In this document: positions 1-8,053 of the stretch, one piece after another
Numbering within the stretch: position 1 is the stretch's first letter
How the letters are laid out: the number at the start of each line of letters is the position of its first letter
Assembly (NCBI GenBank): GCA_035702985.1
Contig: DASSZD010000192.1
Location: 1-31,809 of the forward strand
DNA length: 31,809 bases
From: JAKAXG01 sp035702985
GTDB taxonomy: Bacteria; Actinomycetota; Acidimicrobiia; Acidimicrobiales; Palsa-688
Reading direction: 5' to 3'
Notes under the pieces: generated by a model
What the model was told of the DNA's origin: nothing
Databases searched by the model: none
The model's input: only the letters and a program-made list of their open reading frames with translations
Made by a program: the position numbers and the translations under genes

Positions 1-184
1 CCGGCGGGCGGCTCGCCCGCGGCCCAACTGAACAGATCCATCGCCATCGCCCGATCCACGGTACCGGTTGGATGGGACGCCGGCGCGGCAACGGCCGGTC
101 CGAGCGGGCGGCCGCCGGATGGGGCAGAGTGTCGGGACACGTTGATCGGGCGCCGGATGGGGGCGCCCCGGGGGAGGAGGACCG

Positions 185-1102
185 ATGGTCGGTATCTGCG
201 AGGACAGGGTGGTCGTGATCACGGGCGCCGGGCGGGGCATCGGGCGCGAGCACGCCATCGAGTTCGCCCGCCAGGGGGCCCGGGTGGTGGTCAACGACCT
301 GGGGGGCGAGGTCGACGGGACCGGCAGCTCCACCGGGCCGGCCGGCGAGGTGGTCGACGAGATCCGGGCCATGGGCGGCCAGGCGGTCGCCAACGGCGAC
401 GACGTGTCCGACCCGGAGGGGGCGGAGCGGCTGGTGCGCACCGCCATCGACGCCTTCGGCGGCCTGGACGTGCTGGTCAACAACGCCGGCATCCTGCGGG
501 ACCGCATGCTCGTCAACATGACCGTCGACGAGTGGGACGCGGTCATCCGGGTCCACCTGCGCGGCACGTTCGCCCCCAGCTCCGCCGCCCTGCACTACTG
601 GCGGGAGCGGGCCAAGGCGGGCGGGACCAACGACGCCAGGATCATCAACACCACCTCCCCCTCCGGGATCTACGGCAACGTGGGCCAGACCAACTACGGG
701 GCGGCCAAGGCCGGTATCGCCGCCTTCACGGTGATCGCCGCCATGGAGGTGGGCCGCTACGGGGTGACCGTCAACGCCATCGCCCCGGCCGCCCTCACCC
801 GCATGACCGAGAACCTGGGTATGGGGCAGCGGGCCGCCGACATCCCCGAAGGGGCGTTCAACCCGCTGGCCCCGGACAACATCAGCCCCATCGTGGTGTG
901 GCTGGGCAGCCCCGAGTCGGCGTCGGTGACCGGGCGGGTGTTCAACGTGGCCGGCGGTCACCTGAGCGTGGCCGAGGGCTGGGTGGAGGGGCCCACGGCC
1001 GACAAGAACGGTCGCTGGGACCCGGCCGAGCTGGGCGAGGTGGTGGGCGACCTGGTGTCGCGGGCCGCTCCCAACGCCGACATGCGCGGCCACCGGGCCT
1101 AG
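185..1102 (+). CDS. SDR-family NAD(P)-dependent oxidoreductase, MFE-2-like
   Basis: A 305-residue short-chain dehydrogenase/reductase. The Rossmann motif TGAGRGIG lies at residues 13-20, NNAG at 99-102, and the catalytic triad appears to be S158, Y171 and K175 (YGAAK). The segment VVNDLGGEVDG near residue 35 resembles the dehydrogenase domain of peroxisomal multifunctional enzyme 2 (HSD17B4), so a 3-hydroxyacyl-CoA or hydroxysteroid substrate is more likely than a sugar. That is inference from family resemblance. The ATG at 185 is chosen because a strong purine-rich ribosome site (GGAGGAGG, 173-180) lies just upstream. The in-frame region before it lacks SDR character. The gene ends 42 bases before the kinase fusion on the same strand, but nothing in its sequence ties it to that system. 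The exact substrate is unknown. Confidence 0.9.
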   Translation: MVGICEDRVVVITGAGRGIGREHAIEFARQGARVVVNDLGGEVDGTGSSTGPAGEVVDEIRAMGGQAVANGDDVSDPEGAERLVRTAIDAFGGLDVLVNNAGILRDRMLVNMTVDEWDAVIRVHLRGTFAPSSAALHYWRERAKAGGTNDARIINTTSPSGIYGNVGQTNYGAAKAGIAAFTVIAAMEVGRYGVTVNAIAPAALTRMTENLGMGQRAADIPEGAFNPLAPDNISPIVVWLGSPESASVTGRVFNVAGGHLSVAEGWVEGPTADKNGRWDPAELGEVVGDLVSRAAPNADMRGHRA

Positions 1103-1132
1103 GCCGCCCGGCGCGCCCGGCCGGACGGAGGG

Positions 1133-1138
1133 GATAAT
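1133..1138 (+). promoter_or_regulatory. Putative -10 box for a near-leaderless kinase transcript
   Basis: GATAAT is followed by six bases and then the ATG at 1145. This spacing would put the transcription start on or next to the start codon, giving a leaderless mRNA, which is common in Actinomycetota. No convincing -35 box or ribosome-binding site is seen. It would let the kinase and regulator be transcribed independently of the SDR gene. Inference from spacing and composition only. Confidence 0.4.
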
Positions 1139-1144
1139 GCGGCG

Positions 1145-3631
1145 ATGGCCGTAGCCACCATGGACACCCGCCCGGACGGGATCGGCCCGGGCGGGCCGAT
1201 CCTGTCGGCCCGCGGCCTGGCCGTCCACTTCGGGGTGGTCCGGGCCCTGGACGGGGTGGACCTGGACGTCTTCCCGGGCGAGATCGTGGCCCTGGCCGGC
1301 GAGAACGGGGCCGGCAAGTCCACCCTGGTGCGCTGCCTGGCCGGCGACGTCCGCCCCGACACCGGGACGGTCACGGTCGGCCGGGCCCGGGTGGACTCCG
1401 ACGCGGTGGCCGCCCGCCGGCGGGGCCTGGCCGTCGTGTGGCAGGACCTGGCGCTCTGCGACAATCTCGACATCGCGGCCAACCTGCTGCTGGGCGGGGA
1501 GTCGCGCCGGTCGCTGTTCGCGTCCGGCCGGTTCTACCGCCAGGCCCGTCAGCTGCTGGAACAGCTCGGGATCAACCTGCCCAGCCTCGGCACCCCGGTG
1601 GGGCACCTGTCCGGCGGTCAGCGCCAGCTGGTGGCCGTGGCCCGGGCCATGCGGGACCACCCGGATGTGCTGATACTCGACGAGCCCACCGCCGCGCTGG
1701 GGGTCCACGAGTCGGCCCAGGTGGAGGAGCTGGCCGCCAAGCTCCCGGTGCAGGGCACCGCCGTACTTCTGGTGTCCCACGACGTGGAGCAGATGTTCCG
1801 GCTGGCCGACCGGATCGTCATCATGCGCAAGGGCCGGGTGGTGGGCCAGGTGCGGCCCGAGGAGTCCCACCCCGACGAGGTGGCCGGGCTGCTGTCGGGC
1901 CAGCCGCCCGACGGGTCCGCCCGCAGCCAGCTCAGCCGCCTGGACTCGCTGGCCGGCCAGCTGGCGTCCGCCGAGCCGTCGTCCAGCCTGTCGCTGATCC
2001 TGTCGGCGCTGCGGGCCGCCCTGGGCGAGGCGGCGGTGTGCGTCCACGAACGGGACGGTTCGGTGCTGCGCCTGGCCGGCGCCGCCGGGCTCACCTCGGA
2101 GCTGGCCCGGGCCTGGGGGGCCCTGCCGCTGGGGGCGGGTGGGGGCCAGATCGGCCGGGCGTTCAGCGCCGGCCGGGAGATAGTGGTGGAGGATGTGAGG
2201 GCGGCGCCGGGGTGGGCCCGCTTCGGCCGCCAGGCCCGCAACGGCGGGGTGCGCAGCGCCTGGACCGTCCCGCTGAGCGGGGCCGGCACCGCCGGGGTGA
2301 TGACCGTCCTGTCCCGGGAGACCGGCGCCCCGACCAGGGACCAGCTGTCGCTGGCCAACGTGTACTCCGGCTACGTGGCCGGGGCCCTCGAACGGGACCG
2401 CCTGCTCGGGGAGCTGACCACCCGCAACCGGGTGCTGGAGACCATCCGGGAGGTCCTGGAGACACTGGCCGGGCCGGTACCCATCGAGGCCGGGCTGAGC
2501 GTGGCCCTCGACGCCCTGCGCCGGGGGCTCAACGCCGAGGAGGTGGCGTTGCTGACCTCCCCGCCGCCCGGAACCGGCGACGAAGCCGGGCCGGGCCCCG
2601 GCGGCGCCACCGACGGGACCCCGGAGCAGCCGCTGCGGGTGCTGGCCTGGTCGGGCACCGGCTTCCCCTCCCCCGACCTGGCCCGGGTGGTCCGGGCCGT
2701 CCGGGGCGCCGGCGGCCGGGCCACCCTGGAGCCGAGCCGGGACCCCGGCGGCTCCGCCTGGCGGGTGGGGGTGGAGTTCCCGGCCCCCGACGGCCCGGCC
2801 GTGCTGCTGGTGACCTGGACCGACGACGCCGAGTCGCCGTCGCACCGGCTGCTGATCGAGGACGCGGCCAACTCCCTGCGCCTGGCCCTGGAGCGGGAGG
2901 CGTCGGAGCGGGCCCAGCGGGAGGCCGTGGCCCTGCGCACCTCCCAGGAGCGCCAGCGCCAGTTCCTGTCGTTCCTGTCCCACGAGCTGCGCACCCCGCT
3001 GACCGCCATACGCGGGTACGCGTCGAGCCTGATGCAGCCTGACGTGGACTGGGACGACGGGTCCCGGCAGCGGTTCCTCTCCACCATCGCCGACGAGTCG
3101 TCCCGGCTGGGCCGGTTGGTCGACGACCTGCTGGACTTCTCGGCCATCGACACCGGCATCCTGCGCCTGCACCCGGACTGGTGCGACCTGGCCCTGGTGC
3201 TCGAAGCGGCGCGGGCCTGCCTGCCCGCCTCCGCGGCCGGGCTGGTGGACCTGCGCACGCCGGCCGACCTGCCGACGGTGTGGGCCGACCACGACCGGCT
3301 GGAGCAGCTCCTGGTCAACCTCCTCGACAACGCCATCCGCCACAACCCGCCGGGCACGACGGTGGTGGCGGCGGTGGACTGCGACCCCGACGGCTACGTG
3401 CGCATCTCCGTCACCGACGACGGTACGGGCCTGCCGGCGGAGATGATCGGCAGCCCGTTCGGCCGGCGGGCCGAGCGACGCAGCCGCACCGGGGGCGCCG
3501 GCCTGGGCCTGTCGATCGCCCAAGGGATCGTCAGCGCCCACGGCGGGTCCTTCGACATCGAGCGACCGGAAGTCGGCACCCGCTGTGTCATAACTCTGCC
3601 GGTGGCCAAGGGCGCGCCGGCCGACGGATGA
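1145..3631 (+). CDS. ABC ATPase-GAF-histidine kinase fusion protein
   Basis: An 828-residue protein joining two normally separate modules. Residues 20-250 form a complete sugar-type ABC ATPase: Walker A GENGAGKST (52-60), Q-loop Q100, signature LSGGQ (155-159), Walker B VLILDE (175-180) and switch histidine H212. Residues about 265-415 look like a GAF domain. A less certain second GAF-like region follows to about 590. A coiled linker leads to a HisKA domain with phospho-acceptor H613 in SHELRTP, then a HATPase_c domain with N729 (LLDNAIRHN) and a late GLGLS glycine box. No membrane segment or signal peptide is visible, so the kinase should be cytoplasmic. Its ABC domain shares the run QDLALCDNLDI with the importer ATPase at 5792. 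The stop overlaps the regulator start (ATGA). Presumably it autophosphorylates and passes phosphate to the next gene product. The role of the ABC domain is unknown, but docking to the neighbouring permeases is an attractive idea. Confidence 0.9.
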   Translation: MAVATMDTRPDGIGPGGPILSARGLAVHFGVVRALDGVDLDVFPGEIVALAGENGAGKSTLVRCLAGDVRPDTGTVTVGRARVDSDAVAARRRGLAVVWQDLALCDNLDIAANLLLGGESRRSLFASGRFYRQARQLLEQLGINLPSLGTPVGHLSGGQRQLVAVARAMRDHPDVLILDEPTAALGVHESAQVEELAAKLPVQGTAVLLVSHDVEQMFRLADRIVIMRKGRVVGQVRPEESHPDEVAGLLSGQPPDGSARSQLSRLDSLAGQLASAEPSSSLSLILSALRAALGEAAVCVHERDGSVLRLAGAAGLTSELARAWGALPLGAGGGQIGRAFSAGREIVVEDVRAAPGWARFGRQARNGGVRSAWTVPLSGAGTAGVMTVLSRETGAPTRDQLSLANVYSGYVAGALERDRLLGELTTRNRVLETIREVLETLAGPVPIEAGLSVALDALRRGLNAEEVALLTSPPPGTGDEAGPGPGGATDGTPEQPLRVLAWSGTGFPSPDLARVVRAVRGAGGRATLEPSRDPGGSAWRVGVEFPAPDGPAVLLVTWTDDAESPSHRLLIEDAANSLRLALEREASERAQREAVALRTSQERQRQFLSFLSHELRTPLTAIRGYASSLMQPDVDWDDGSRQRFLSTIADESSRLGRLVDDLLDFSAIDTGILRLHPDWCDLALVLEAARACLPASAAGLVDLRTPADLPTVWADHDRLEQLLVNLLDNAIRHNPPGTTVVAAVDCDPDGYVRISVTDDGTGLPAEMIGSPFGRRAERRSRTGGAGLGLSIAQGIVSAHGGSFDIERPEVGTRCVITLPVAKGAPADG

Positions 3632-4338
3632 GCACCTCCCCCGACGCGTCCCTGACCAGCGTGCTGGTGGTGGAGGACGACCCCAACATCGTGGACCTGA
3701 TCCGTTCGAACCTGGTGGTCCGCGGTTTCGACGCCATCATCTCCAGCGAGGGGTCCCGGGCCCTGCAGCTGCTCGAGACCGAGCAGCCCGACATCGTGCT
3801 GCTGGACCTGATGCTGCCGGACATGGACGGGATCGAGCTGTGCCGGCTGATCCGGGAGCGGTCCACGGTGGGGGTGATCGTGGTGTCGGCCCGGGGCGGG
3901 GAACGCGACAAGGTGTCGGTGCTCAATGTGGGCGCCGACGACTACATGACCAAGCCGTTCAGCATCGAGGAGCTGATGGCCCGCATCTCGGCCACGCTGC
4001 GCCGCACCCGCAGCGCCGACCCCGCCGCCCCGGCCAGCCCCACCCTGCGGGTGGGTGACGTGTCGATCGACCTGGCCGGCCAGCGGGTGACCCGGGACGG
4101 CCAACCGGTCCACCTGACCCCGACCGAGTTCGCCCTGCTGCGGGAGCTGGCCGCCAACCGGGGCAAGGTGCTGAGCCACGCCCATCTGCTGCGCCGGGTG
4201 TGGGGCAGCGGTTACGAGACCGAGACGGAGTACCTGCGGGTCTATGTGCGGCGCCTGCGGGCCAAGCTGGAAAAAGAGGGCGAGCCCCCGCTGATCGTCA
4301 CCCAGGCCCGGGTGGGATACCGCCTGGCTTCCGATTGA
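3628..4338 (+). CDS. Two-component response regulator, OmpR/KdpE type
   Basis: A 236-residue DNA-binding response regulator. The receiver domain (about 11-125) has the acidic pair E16/D17/D18, phospho-acceptor D60 in LLDLMLPDMDG, S87 and the conserved K109-P110 switch. The C-terminal winged helix (about 140-232) contains LTPTEFALLRELAANRGKV and ends in a GYR motif, close to KdpE and other OmpR-family members. The ATG at 3628 overlaps the kinase stop as ATGA, so the pair is translationally coupled and the kinase is the obvious partner. The likely target lies just downstream: 7-4-7 direct repeats at 4351-4411, ahead of the first sugar importer, match the binding geometry of this family. The KdpE resemblance does not imply potassium control, because no kdp genes are present. 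Confidence 0.92.
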   Translation: MSTSPDASLTSVLVVEDDPNIVDLIRSNLVVRGFDAIISSEGSRALQLLETEQPDIVLLDLMLPDMDGIELCRLIRERSTVGVIVVSARGGERDKVSVLNVGADDYMTKPFSIEELMARISATLRRTRSADPAAPASPTLRVGDVSIDLAGQRVTRDGQPVHLTPTEFALLRELAANRGKVLSHAHLLRRVWGSGYETETEYLRVYVRRLRAKLEKEGEPPLIVTQARVGYRLASD

Positions 4339-4350
4339 GCGGCTACCGCG

Positions 4351-4368
4351 GTCAACGGCCCTTTCACG
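4351..4368 (+). promoter_or_regulatory. Candidate upstream response-regulator half-site pair (7-4-7)
   Basis: GTCAACG, four bases, then TTTCACG, giving an 11-base repeat step typical of OmpR/PhoB-type operators. It is a degenerate copy of the perfect pair at 4394-4411. The 12-base word at 4351-4362 recurs at 4405-4416 with one mismatch. It lies 12 bases after the regulator stop. Confidence 0.4.
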
Positions 4369-4393
4369 GAAAATTTATGGCGGTGTCCGGAAT

Positions 4394-4411
4394 GTTAACG
4401 CCTCGTTAACG
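4394..4411 (+). promoter_or_regulatory. Candidate response-regulator operator, perfect 7-4-7 direct repeat
   Basis: GTTAACG, CCTC, GTTAACG: an exact 7-base direct repeat with a 4-base spacer. This is the architecture of PHO boxes and other OmpR-family sites. It lies in an AT-rich island inside otherwise GC-rich DNA, directly upstream of a possible -10 box, where an activator would replace the -35 contact. The regulator gene ends 55 bases upstream. The link between site and regulator is inferred. Confidence 0.6.
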
Positions 4412-4415
4412 GCCC

Positions 4416-4421
4416 TAACTT
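4416..4421 (+). promoter_or_regulatory. Putative -10 box of the first sugar-importer operon
   Basis: TAACTT fits the actinobacterial TANNNT pattern and starts five bases after the operator repeat. This predicts a start near 4428 and a leader of about 70 bases before the GTG at 4498. No separate -35 is seen, consistent with activator dependence. Confidence 0.4.
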
Positions 4422-4497
4422 TAACCTCCGCTCAGCAACCCACGGCTGCGGTGGGAGGAGTCCGACCCAGCCCTCGAGCAAGGGGGATCACGAACCC

Positions 4498-5751
4498 GTG
4501 ACCAACAAGCGCGCCTTCGCGGCGCTCGCCATCAGCGCCGGCCTGGTAGCCGGAGCGTGCGGCAGCAGCCACAGCAGCTCGTCGCCGACCACCGTTTCCA
4601 GCGGCTCCAGCGCGACCACCGCTTCGGGGTCGTCGTCGTCCTCGACGACCAGCGGGAGCGCGTCGGGTGGCAGCCTGACGCCGGCCGCCTTCACCCGGGA
4701 CTTCTCGGCGATGGGCCAGTTGAAGGACGTCGCCTCCAAGGGCTCCGGCAGCATCGCCGTGATCCTGCCCGACACCGTGTCGTCGGCCCGCTACACCGAG
4801 TTCGACGCCCCGGACCTGACCAAGGCGTTCCAGACCGCCGGGCTGAGCAGCTCGCAGTTCAGCGTCAAGAACGCCCAGGGCAGCGACAGCACCCAGCTGA
4901 CCGACGCCCAGTCGGCCATCAGCGCCGGCGCCAGCGTGCTGGTGGTGGACCCGCTGGACTCCGGTGTGGGCGCCCAGATCGAGTCCTACGCCAAGAGCCA
5001 CGGCGTGGCCGTGATCGACTACGACCGCCTCACCCTCGGCGGCAGCCGCAACTACTACATCAGCTTCGACAACGTGAAGGTCGGGACCCTCATGGGCCAG
5101 GGCCTCATCAGCTGCGTCAGCGCCTGGGGGGTCAAGAGCCCGCAGGTGATCGTCATGCGCGGCGCCGCCACCGACAACAACGCCACTCTGTTCGCCCAGG
5201 GCTACGAGGCGGCGCTGGCCTCCAAGTTCAACGGCGGCGGCTGGACCCAGGTGGCCCAGCCGGCCGGCACGTGGGATCCGCCCACCGCTGAGACGGAGTT
5301 CCAGCAGGCGCTCACCGCCCACCCGAGCATCAACGCCGCCCTGATCCCCAACGACGAGAACTCCGCTCCGATCATCAAGTACCTGCAGACCCAGCACGTC
5401 AAGGCCAAGACGTTCCCCACGACCGGCCAGGACGCTACGTTGGTGGGCCTGCAGAACGTCCTGTCCGGCTACCAGTGCGGCACCGTCTACAAGCCGATCT
5501 ACGCGGAGGCCCAGGCGGCCGCGGCGCTGGCGCTGTACCTGCGGGCCAAGGAGACCCCGCCGTCGACCCTGGTCAACGGCCAGACCCAGGACACCACCAG
5601 CCACACCCAGGTGCAGTCGGTTCTGCTGAACCCCGAGTGGGTCACCCCGCAGAACATGAACTCGACGGTCATCGCCGACAACTGGGTCAGCAAGTCCCAG
5701 CTGTGCTCCGGCGCCTACGCCGCCGACTGCACCGCGGCCGGCATCTCCTGA
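4498..5751 (+). CDS. XylF-like sugar-binding lipoprotein 1 (CUT2 ABC importer)
   Basis: A 417-residue extracytoplasmic substrate-binding protein of the periplasmic-binding-protein-like sugar group. Residues 1-21 are a lipoprotein signal ending in LVAGAC (lipid-modified C21), followed by a Ser/Thr-rich tether to about residue 60. The body has family landmarks close to the D-xylose binder XylF: VIDYDRLTLGG, YYISFDNVKVG and, near the C-terminus, TTGQDAT...YKPIYAEAQ. The GTG at 4498 is chosen because it gives the intact signal peptide. A purine-rich AAGGGGG lies 11 bases upstream. It is the first gene of importer 1 and follows the candidate operator. Xylose is the nearest named ligand, but the true substrate cannot be read from sequence. 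Confidence 0.9.
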   Translation: MTNKRAFAALAISAGLVAGACGSSHSSSSPTTVSSGSSATTASGSSSSSTTSGSASGGSLTPAAFTRDFSAMGQLKDVASKGSGSIAVILPDTVSSARYTEFDAPDLTKAFQTAGLSSSQFSVKNAQGSDSTQLTDAQSAISAGASVLVVDPLDSGVGAQIESYAKSHGVAVIDYDRLTLGGSRNYYISFDNVKVGTLMGQGLISCVSAWGVKSPQVIVMRGAATDNNATLFAQGYEAALASKFNGGGWTQVAQPAGTWDPPTAETEFQQALTAHPSINAALIPNDENSAPIIKYLQTQHVKAKTFPTTGQDATLVGLQNVLSGYQCGTVYKPIYAEAQAAAALALYLRAKETPPSTLVNGQTQDTTSHTQVQSVLLNPEWVTPQNMNSTVIADNWVSKSQLCSGAYAADCTAAGIS

Positions 5752-5757
5752 TCATGC

Positions 5758-5789
5758 ACCGGTCAGCGTCATCCACGATGAGGACCGGT
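5758..5789 (+). promoter_or_regulatory. Intercistronic hairpin between binding-protein 1 and ATPase 1 genes
   Basis: ACCGGTC (5758-5764) pairs with GACCGGT (5783-5789), with an inner CATC/GATG stem between them. The presumed ribosome site of the ATPase gene, GAGGA (5780-5784), partly lies in the 3' arm, two bases before the GTG at 5792. Such a structure could stabilise the upstream message and lower ATPase translation, giving the excess of binding protein usual for ABC importers. Function inferred. Confidence 0.5.
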
Positions 5790-5791
5790 TC

Positions 5792-6631
5792 GTGAGTAGC
5801 AGTCCCGCCGTCCCGGCCCGGCCCGCAGATGCGGGCCGGGCCGCCGGCGACAGCCCGCTGCTCTCGACCCGGGGCCTGGTGAAGAGGTTCGGACCAGTCG
5901 AGGCGCTGAGCGCCGTCGATCTCGACGTGCTCCCCGGACAGGTCACCGCCCTGCTGGGCGACAACGGGGCGGGCAAGAGCACCCTCATCAAGACCATCTC
6001 CGGCATCCACGAGGCCGACGGCGGCAAGGTCACCTGGGACGGCCAGCCGGTGCGCATCCGCGGCCCCAAGGACGCCTCCGCCCTCGGCATCGCCACGGTG
6101 TACCAGGACCTGGCGCTGTGCGACAACCTGGACATCGTCGAGAACATGTTCCTCGGCCGTGAGCAGGTCAACCGCGGCCTGCTCGACGAGTCCACCATGG
6201 AGGAGTCGGCCAAGCGCACCCTCAGCGACCTGTCGGTGACCACGGTCCGCTCCATCCGCCAGCCGGTCGGCTCCCTCTCCGGAGGCCAGCGCCAGGCGGT
6301 GGCGGTGGCCCGGGCGGTCATGCAGAACGCCCGGCTGGTGATCATGGACGAGCCCACCGCCGCCCTCGGCGTGGCCCAGACAGCCATGGTGCTGGACCTG
6401 ATCACCACGCTGCGGGACCGGGGTATCGCCGTCCTGCTCATCTCCCACAACCTCAACGACGTGTTCGCGGTGGCGGACCGCCTGGCGGTGCTCTACCTGG
6501 GGCGCATGGCGGCCCAGGGGCCCATCTCCGAGTTCGACACCCAGTCGGCGGTGCACGCCATCACCACCGGCAGCCGGGGCGGCACGGACAACGACCACGC
6601 CGGGATAGCCGGCCAAAAGGGAACTGACTGA
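5792..6631 (+). CDS. Sugar ABC importer ATPase 1, single-domain CUT2 type
   Basis: A 279-residue cytoplasmic ATPase powering importer 1. Walker A GDNGAGKST is at 56-64, Q-loop Q105, signature LSGGQ 162-166, Walker B LVIMDE 182-187 and switch H219. XylG and RbsA carry two ABC domains in about 500 residues. This protein has one, as in FrcA, so it should work as a homodimer or pair with another ATPase. The post-Q-loop run QDLALCDNLDI is identical to that in the kinase fusion at 1145. The D-loop region reads AALGV rather than SALD, as is usual for FrcA-like proteins. The GTG at 5792 follows a partly sequestered GAGGA. The permease gene begins one base after the stop. Confidence 0.93.
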   Translation: MSSSPAVPARPADAGRAAGDSPLLSTRGLVKRFGPVEALSAVDLDVLPGQVTALLGDNGAGKSTLIKTISGIHEADGGKVTWDGQPVRIRGPKDASALGIATVYQDLALCDNLDIVENMFLGREQVNRGLLDESTMEESAKRTLSDLSVTTVRSIRQPVGSLSGGQRQAVAVARAVMQNARLVIMDEPTAALGVAQTAMVLDLITTLRDRGIAVLLISHNLNDVFAVADRLAVLYLGRMAAQGPISEFDTQSAVHAITTGSRGGTDNDHAGIAGQKGTD

Positions 6632-6632
6632 C

Positions 6633-7922
6633 ATGTCCACCACCGAGAACCGACAGGCGACGGCCGTCGTCGAGGAGGCCGCCCTGACCGGCGCGCCGGA
6701 GGCCACCGCCAACAGCATGGGCGAGTACGTCCGGGCGTGGGCGCTGAGGGTCCGCAACGGCGAGAGCGGGATGCTGCCGGTCATCGCCGGGCTCATCCTC
6801 ATCGTGGTCATCTTCCAGACCCAGAGCTCGGTGTTCCTCTCGGCCGGGAACCTCACCAACCTGCTGGTGCAGGGCTCCACGTTCATCCTGCTCGGCATGG
6901 CCGAGGTGTTCGTCCTGCTGCTGGGCGAGATCGACCTGTCGATCGGCTACCTGGCCGCCATCGGCGCCGTGGTGACGGTGTCGATGTCGTCCGCCCCTGA
7001 CAACCACCCGTGGTGGATCGCCATCATCGCCGGCCTGGCCGCCTCCGCTGCCATCGGCATGGTGCAGGGCGCCCTGATCACCCGCCTGAAGCTCCCGTCG
7101 TTCGTGGTCACCCTGGCCGGTCTGCTGGGCCTGGAAGGCCTGTTGATCTTCCTGGCCGACCGGTGGGGAGGCAAGAACGGCGGGGGCACCATCCGCATCA
7201 CCAACAACATCGTCAACGATCTGGTCAACGGCAACCTCAGCGTGGCCGCCGGGTGGATCATCATGGCGGTGGCGGTGGCGGCCTTCGCGGCCTTCTCGCT
7301 CGTCAGGGACCGGCGTCGGCGCGCCGCCGGGCTGGTGGTGGGGCCGCCGGCGCTCACCCTCCTCAAGATCCTGCTGGCGGCCGTGGCCGGGATCGCCCTG
7401 GTGGCGATCTGCAACACCAACCGGGGCCGGCTGATCGCCCTGCGGGGGGTCCCGTGGGTGGTCCTGGTCGTCCTCGGCGTCCTGGCCATCTGGACGGTCC
7501 TGCTCGGCCGCACCCGCTTCGGCCGCTACATCTACGCCATCGGCGGCAACGCCGAGGCGGCCCGCCGGGCCGGCATCAACCTGGGCCGGATCCGGCTGGC
7601 GGCGTTCAGCCTGGCCGGCCTGACCGCCGGTATCGCCGGGGTCATCTACGCCTCCCGCCTGGGTTCCATCTCGAACAACGTGGACGGCGGCCAGCTGGTC
7701 CTGTACGCGGTGGCCGCCGCGGTCATCGGGGGCACGTCGCTGTTCGGGGGCCGGGGCAAGATGATCCACGCCGTGGTGGGCGGCCTGGTGATCGCCACCA
7801 TCTACAACGGCATGGGCCTGCTCGGCCTCAGCGCCGCCACCCAGTACATGGTGACGGCCCTGGTGCTGCTCGCCGCCGTCACCGTCGACGCGCTGGCCCG
7901 GCGCAACACCACCAGCAAGTAA
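6633..7922 (+). CDS. Sugar ABC importer permease 1, XylH-like
   Basis: A 429-residue polytopic inner-membrane protein of the CUT2 branched permease family (BPD_transp_2). After a hydrophilic N-terminus of about 45 residues, many hydrophobic segments follow. The family signature GMAEVFVLLLGEIDLSIG is near residue 90, and the cytoplasmic coupling segment YAIGGNAEAARRAGIN is near 305. The glycine-rich VIGGTSLFGGRG comes before the last helices. An arginine-rich loop (RDRRRRAAG) around residue 225 and the overall length match XylH rather than the shorter RbsC. A homodimer is expected to form the channel with two copies of the ATPase. The start ATG at 6633 has AAGGGA upstream and sits one base after the ATPase stop, so the two are co-translated. 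Confidence 0.93.
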   Translation: MSTTENRQATAVVEEAALTGAPEATANSMGEYVRAWALRVRNGESGMLPVIAGLILIVVIFQTQSSVFLSAGNLTNLLVQGSTFILLGMAEVFVLLLGEIDLSIGYLAAIGAVVTVSMSSAPDNHPWWIAIIAGLAASAAIGMVQGALITRLKLPSFVVTLAGLLGLEGLLIFLADRWGGKNGGGTIRITNNIVNDLVNGNLSVAAGWIIMAVAVAAFAAFSLVRDRRRRAAGLVVGPPALTLLKILLAAVAGIALVAICNTNRGRLIALRGVPWVVLVVLGVLAIWTVLLGRTRFGRYIYAIGGNAEAARRAGINLGRIRLAAFSLAGLTAGIAGVIYASRLGSISNNVDGGQLVLYAVAAAVIGGTSLFGGRGKMIHAVVGGLVIATIYNGMGLLGLSAATQYMVTALVLLAAVTVDALARRNTTSK

Positions 7923-7929
7923 TCCCCCC

Positions 7930-7974
7930 GTGGGCCGACGGCCGGGGGCAACGGCGCCCCCGGCCGGCTCCCAC
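7930..7974 (+). terminator. Large GC-rich hairpin after importer 1 operon
   Basis: An 11-base stem (7939-7949 with 7956-7966) around a six-base loop, extended by an outer GTGGG/CCCAC pair (7930-7934 with 7970-7974). It begins eight bases after the permease stop. There is no U-tract, so it may be a U-independent terminator or a 3'-end stabiliser. It separates the two importer operons. Confidence 0.5.
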
Positions 7975-8047
7975 CGGTAGAACAGCGCGGTCTTTGACGA
8001 CCTTTTCGGTCGCTACCGGACTCGCCGATTTGCTGCATTAACTGCTC

Positions 8048-8053
8048 TAGGGT
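8048..8053 (+). promoter_or_regulatory. Putative -10 box for the second importer operon
   Basis: TAGGGT (TANNNT type) lies in the 253-base gap before the second binding-protein gene, after an AT-richer stretch. It predicts a start near 8060 and a leader of about 115 bases. No good -35 is visible, and no clean copy of the GTTAACG repeat is found here; only CATTAAC at 8036 resembles it. Confidence 0.3.

Noticed and set aside
142..1137. Long frame of 331 codons overlapping the SDR gene
   Set aside because: Its translation is Arg/Gly/Pro low-complexity typical of a GC-rich shadow frame; the SDR frame has all catalytic motifs and a ribosome site.
4439..4455. CCCAC/GTGGG hairpin and GGAGGAG in the leader of binding protein 1
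   Set aside because: A short stem of uncertain stability; the GGAGGAG is about 38 bases from the start codon and no start codon lies in between.
7994..8019. TTGACG ... TACCGG as a -35/-10 pair
   Set aside because: Spacing is 14 bases, too short for a standard promoter, and the -10 match is poor.
8030..8053. Possible copy of the response-regulator repeat before the second importer (CATTAAC / CTAGGGT)
   Set aside because: Only one half-site resembles GTTAACG; the second half does not match, so it is not called an operator.
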